This document shows, piece after piece, positions 63,896-64,000 of a stretch of DNA of 64,000 nt. The notes under the pieces were generated by a model, which saw only the letters and a program-made list of their open reading frames with translations, was not told where the DNA came from and did not search any database. Source of the DNA: Pseudomonas sp. DY-1 (GTDB taxonomy: Bacteria > Pseudomonadota > Gammaproteobacteria > Pseudomonadales > Pseudomonadaceae); the NCBI RefSeq assembly GCF_003626975.1, contig NZ_CP032616.1:2604001-2668000 (forward strand). Reading direction: 5' to 3'. The position numbers were made by a program, and so were the translations under genes. Every line of letters begins with the position of its first letter. The first letter of the stretch is position 1.

Positions 63896-64000
63896 GGTGC
63901 CTCCGAAGTTTGCGGACCAGGCGGCCAGTGTGCCGCCTGGTGCCTTGCGGCTCTCCGCACTTTCGGTTGGCGCGGTCACTCAACGCACAGTGAGGGCGAT

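Noticed and set aside
63980..64000. Possible C-terminal end (..ALTVR, then TGA) of a minus-strand gene entering from the right edge
   Set aside because: Only seven codons including the stop are visible, too little to support a gene.

Overview
The window is chromosomal DNA of a GC-rich gammaproteobacterium, almost certainly a Pseudomonas of the broad P. aeruginosa lineage. Gene order from putP to mmsB follows, from memory, the PAO1 block around PA0743-PA0783, and the proteins read as close relatives of PAO1 proteins. I could not run a search, so species and synteny statements are from memory. There are no rRNA, tRNA, CRISPR, prophage or transposase genes. Mobile-type DNA is limited to REP palindromes and one 130-bp inverted-repeat element that could be a MITE.

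Layout. 1-4.7 kb (minus): the 5' two thirds of acsA, putP with its terminator, and an AraC-type regulator resembling PruR. 4.7-10.9 kb (plus): an AsrA/Lon-like protease, a chagasin-type inhibitor lipoprotein, a YhhN membrane protein, a small lipoprotein, and the overlapping pair cmoA-cmoB. 11.0-17.2 kb (minus): the housekeeping run lepA-lepB-DUF4845-rnc-era-recO-pdxJ. 17.3-21.2 kb (minus): the envelope-stress cluster algU-mucA-mucB-mucD with an AlgU-type promoter; mucC is absent. 21.5-26.7 kb: nadB, sdhE-ygfX, ygfZ, an HDOD protein and a solitary solute-binding protein. 26.8-34.4 kb: a tricarboxylate uptake locus, with tctDE divergent from opdH-tctC-tctB-tctA plus an AbrB-like permease. 34.5-37.1 kb: a lipoprotein, ung and a second HDOD protein. 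37.2-43.8 kb: an AraC regulator divergent from a five-gene operon for isobutyryl-CoA (valine) breakdown.

43.9-63.9 kb is a Lap-type biofilm adhesion module. A 3645-residue repetitive adhesin has an N-terminal retention region with a TAAG cleavage motif and a C-terminal RTX/type I secretion signal. Divergent from it is the secretion operon lapE-lapB-lapC. Downstream are a 116-residue conserved protein, then lapG-lapD on the opposite strand. In the known model, the adhesin is exported by LapE-LapB-LapC and parked in the outer membrane. The periplasmic cysteine protease LapG releases it when c-di-GMP is low, and LapD, an inactive GGDEF/EAL receptor, sequesters LapG when c-di-GMP is high. The AT-rich adhesin/lapE intergenic region carries FleQ-box-like palindromes, which would tie expression to c-di-GMP as well.

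The features most worth a second look are: the internal amplification of the adhesin gene (a 1584-bp module in tandem and a 5 x 312-bp near-identical array); the regulatory repeats not explained by the genes (acsA, putP/pruR, the valine operon, the lap intergenic region); the 130-bp element after ygfZ; and the small protein between the adhesin and lapD.
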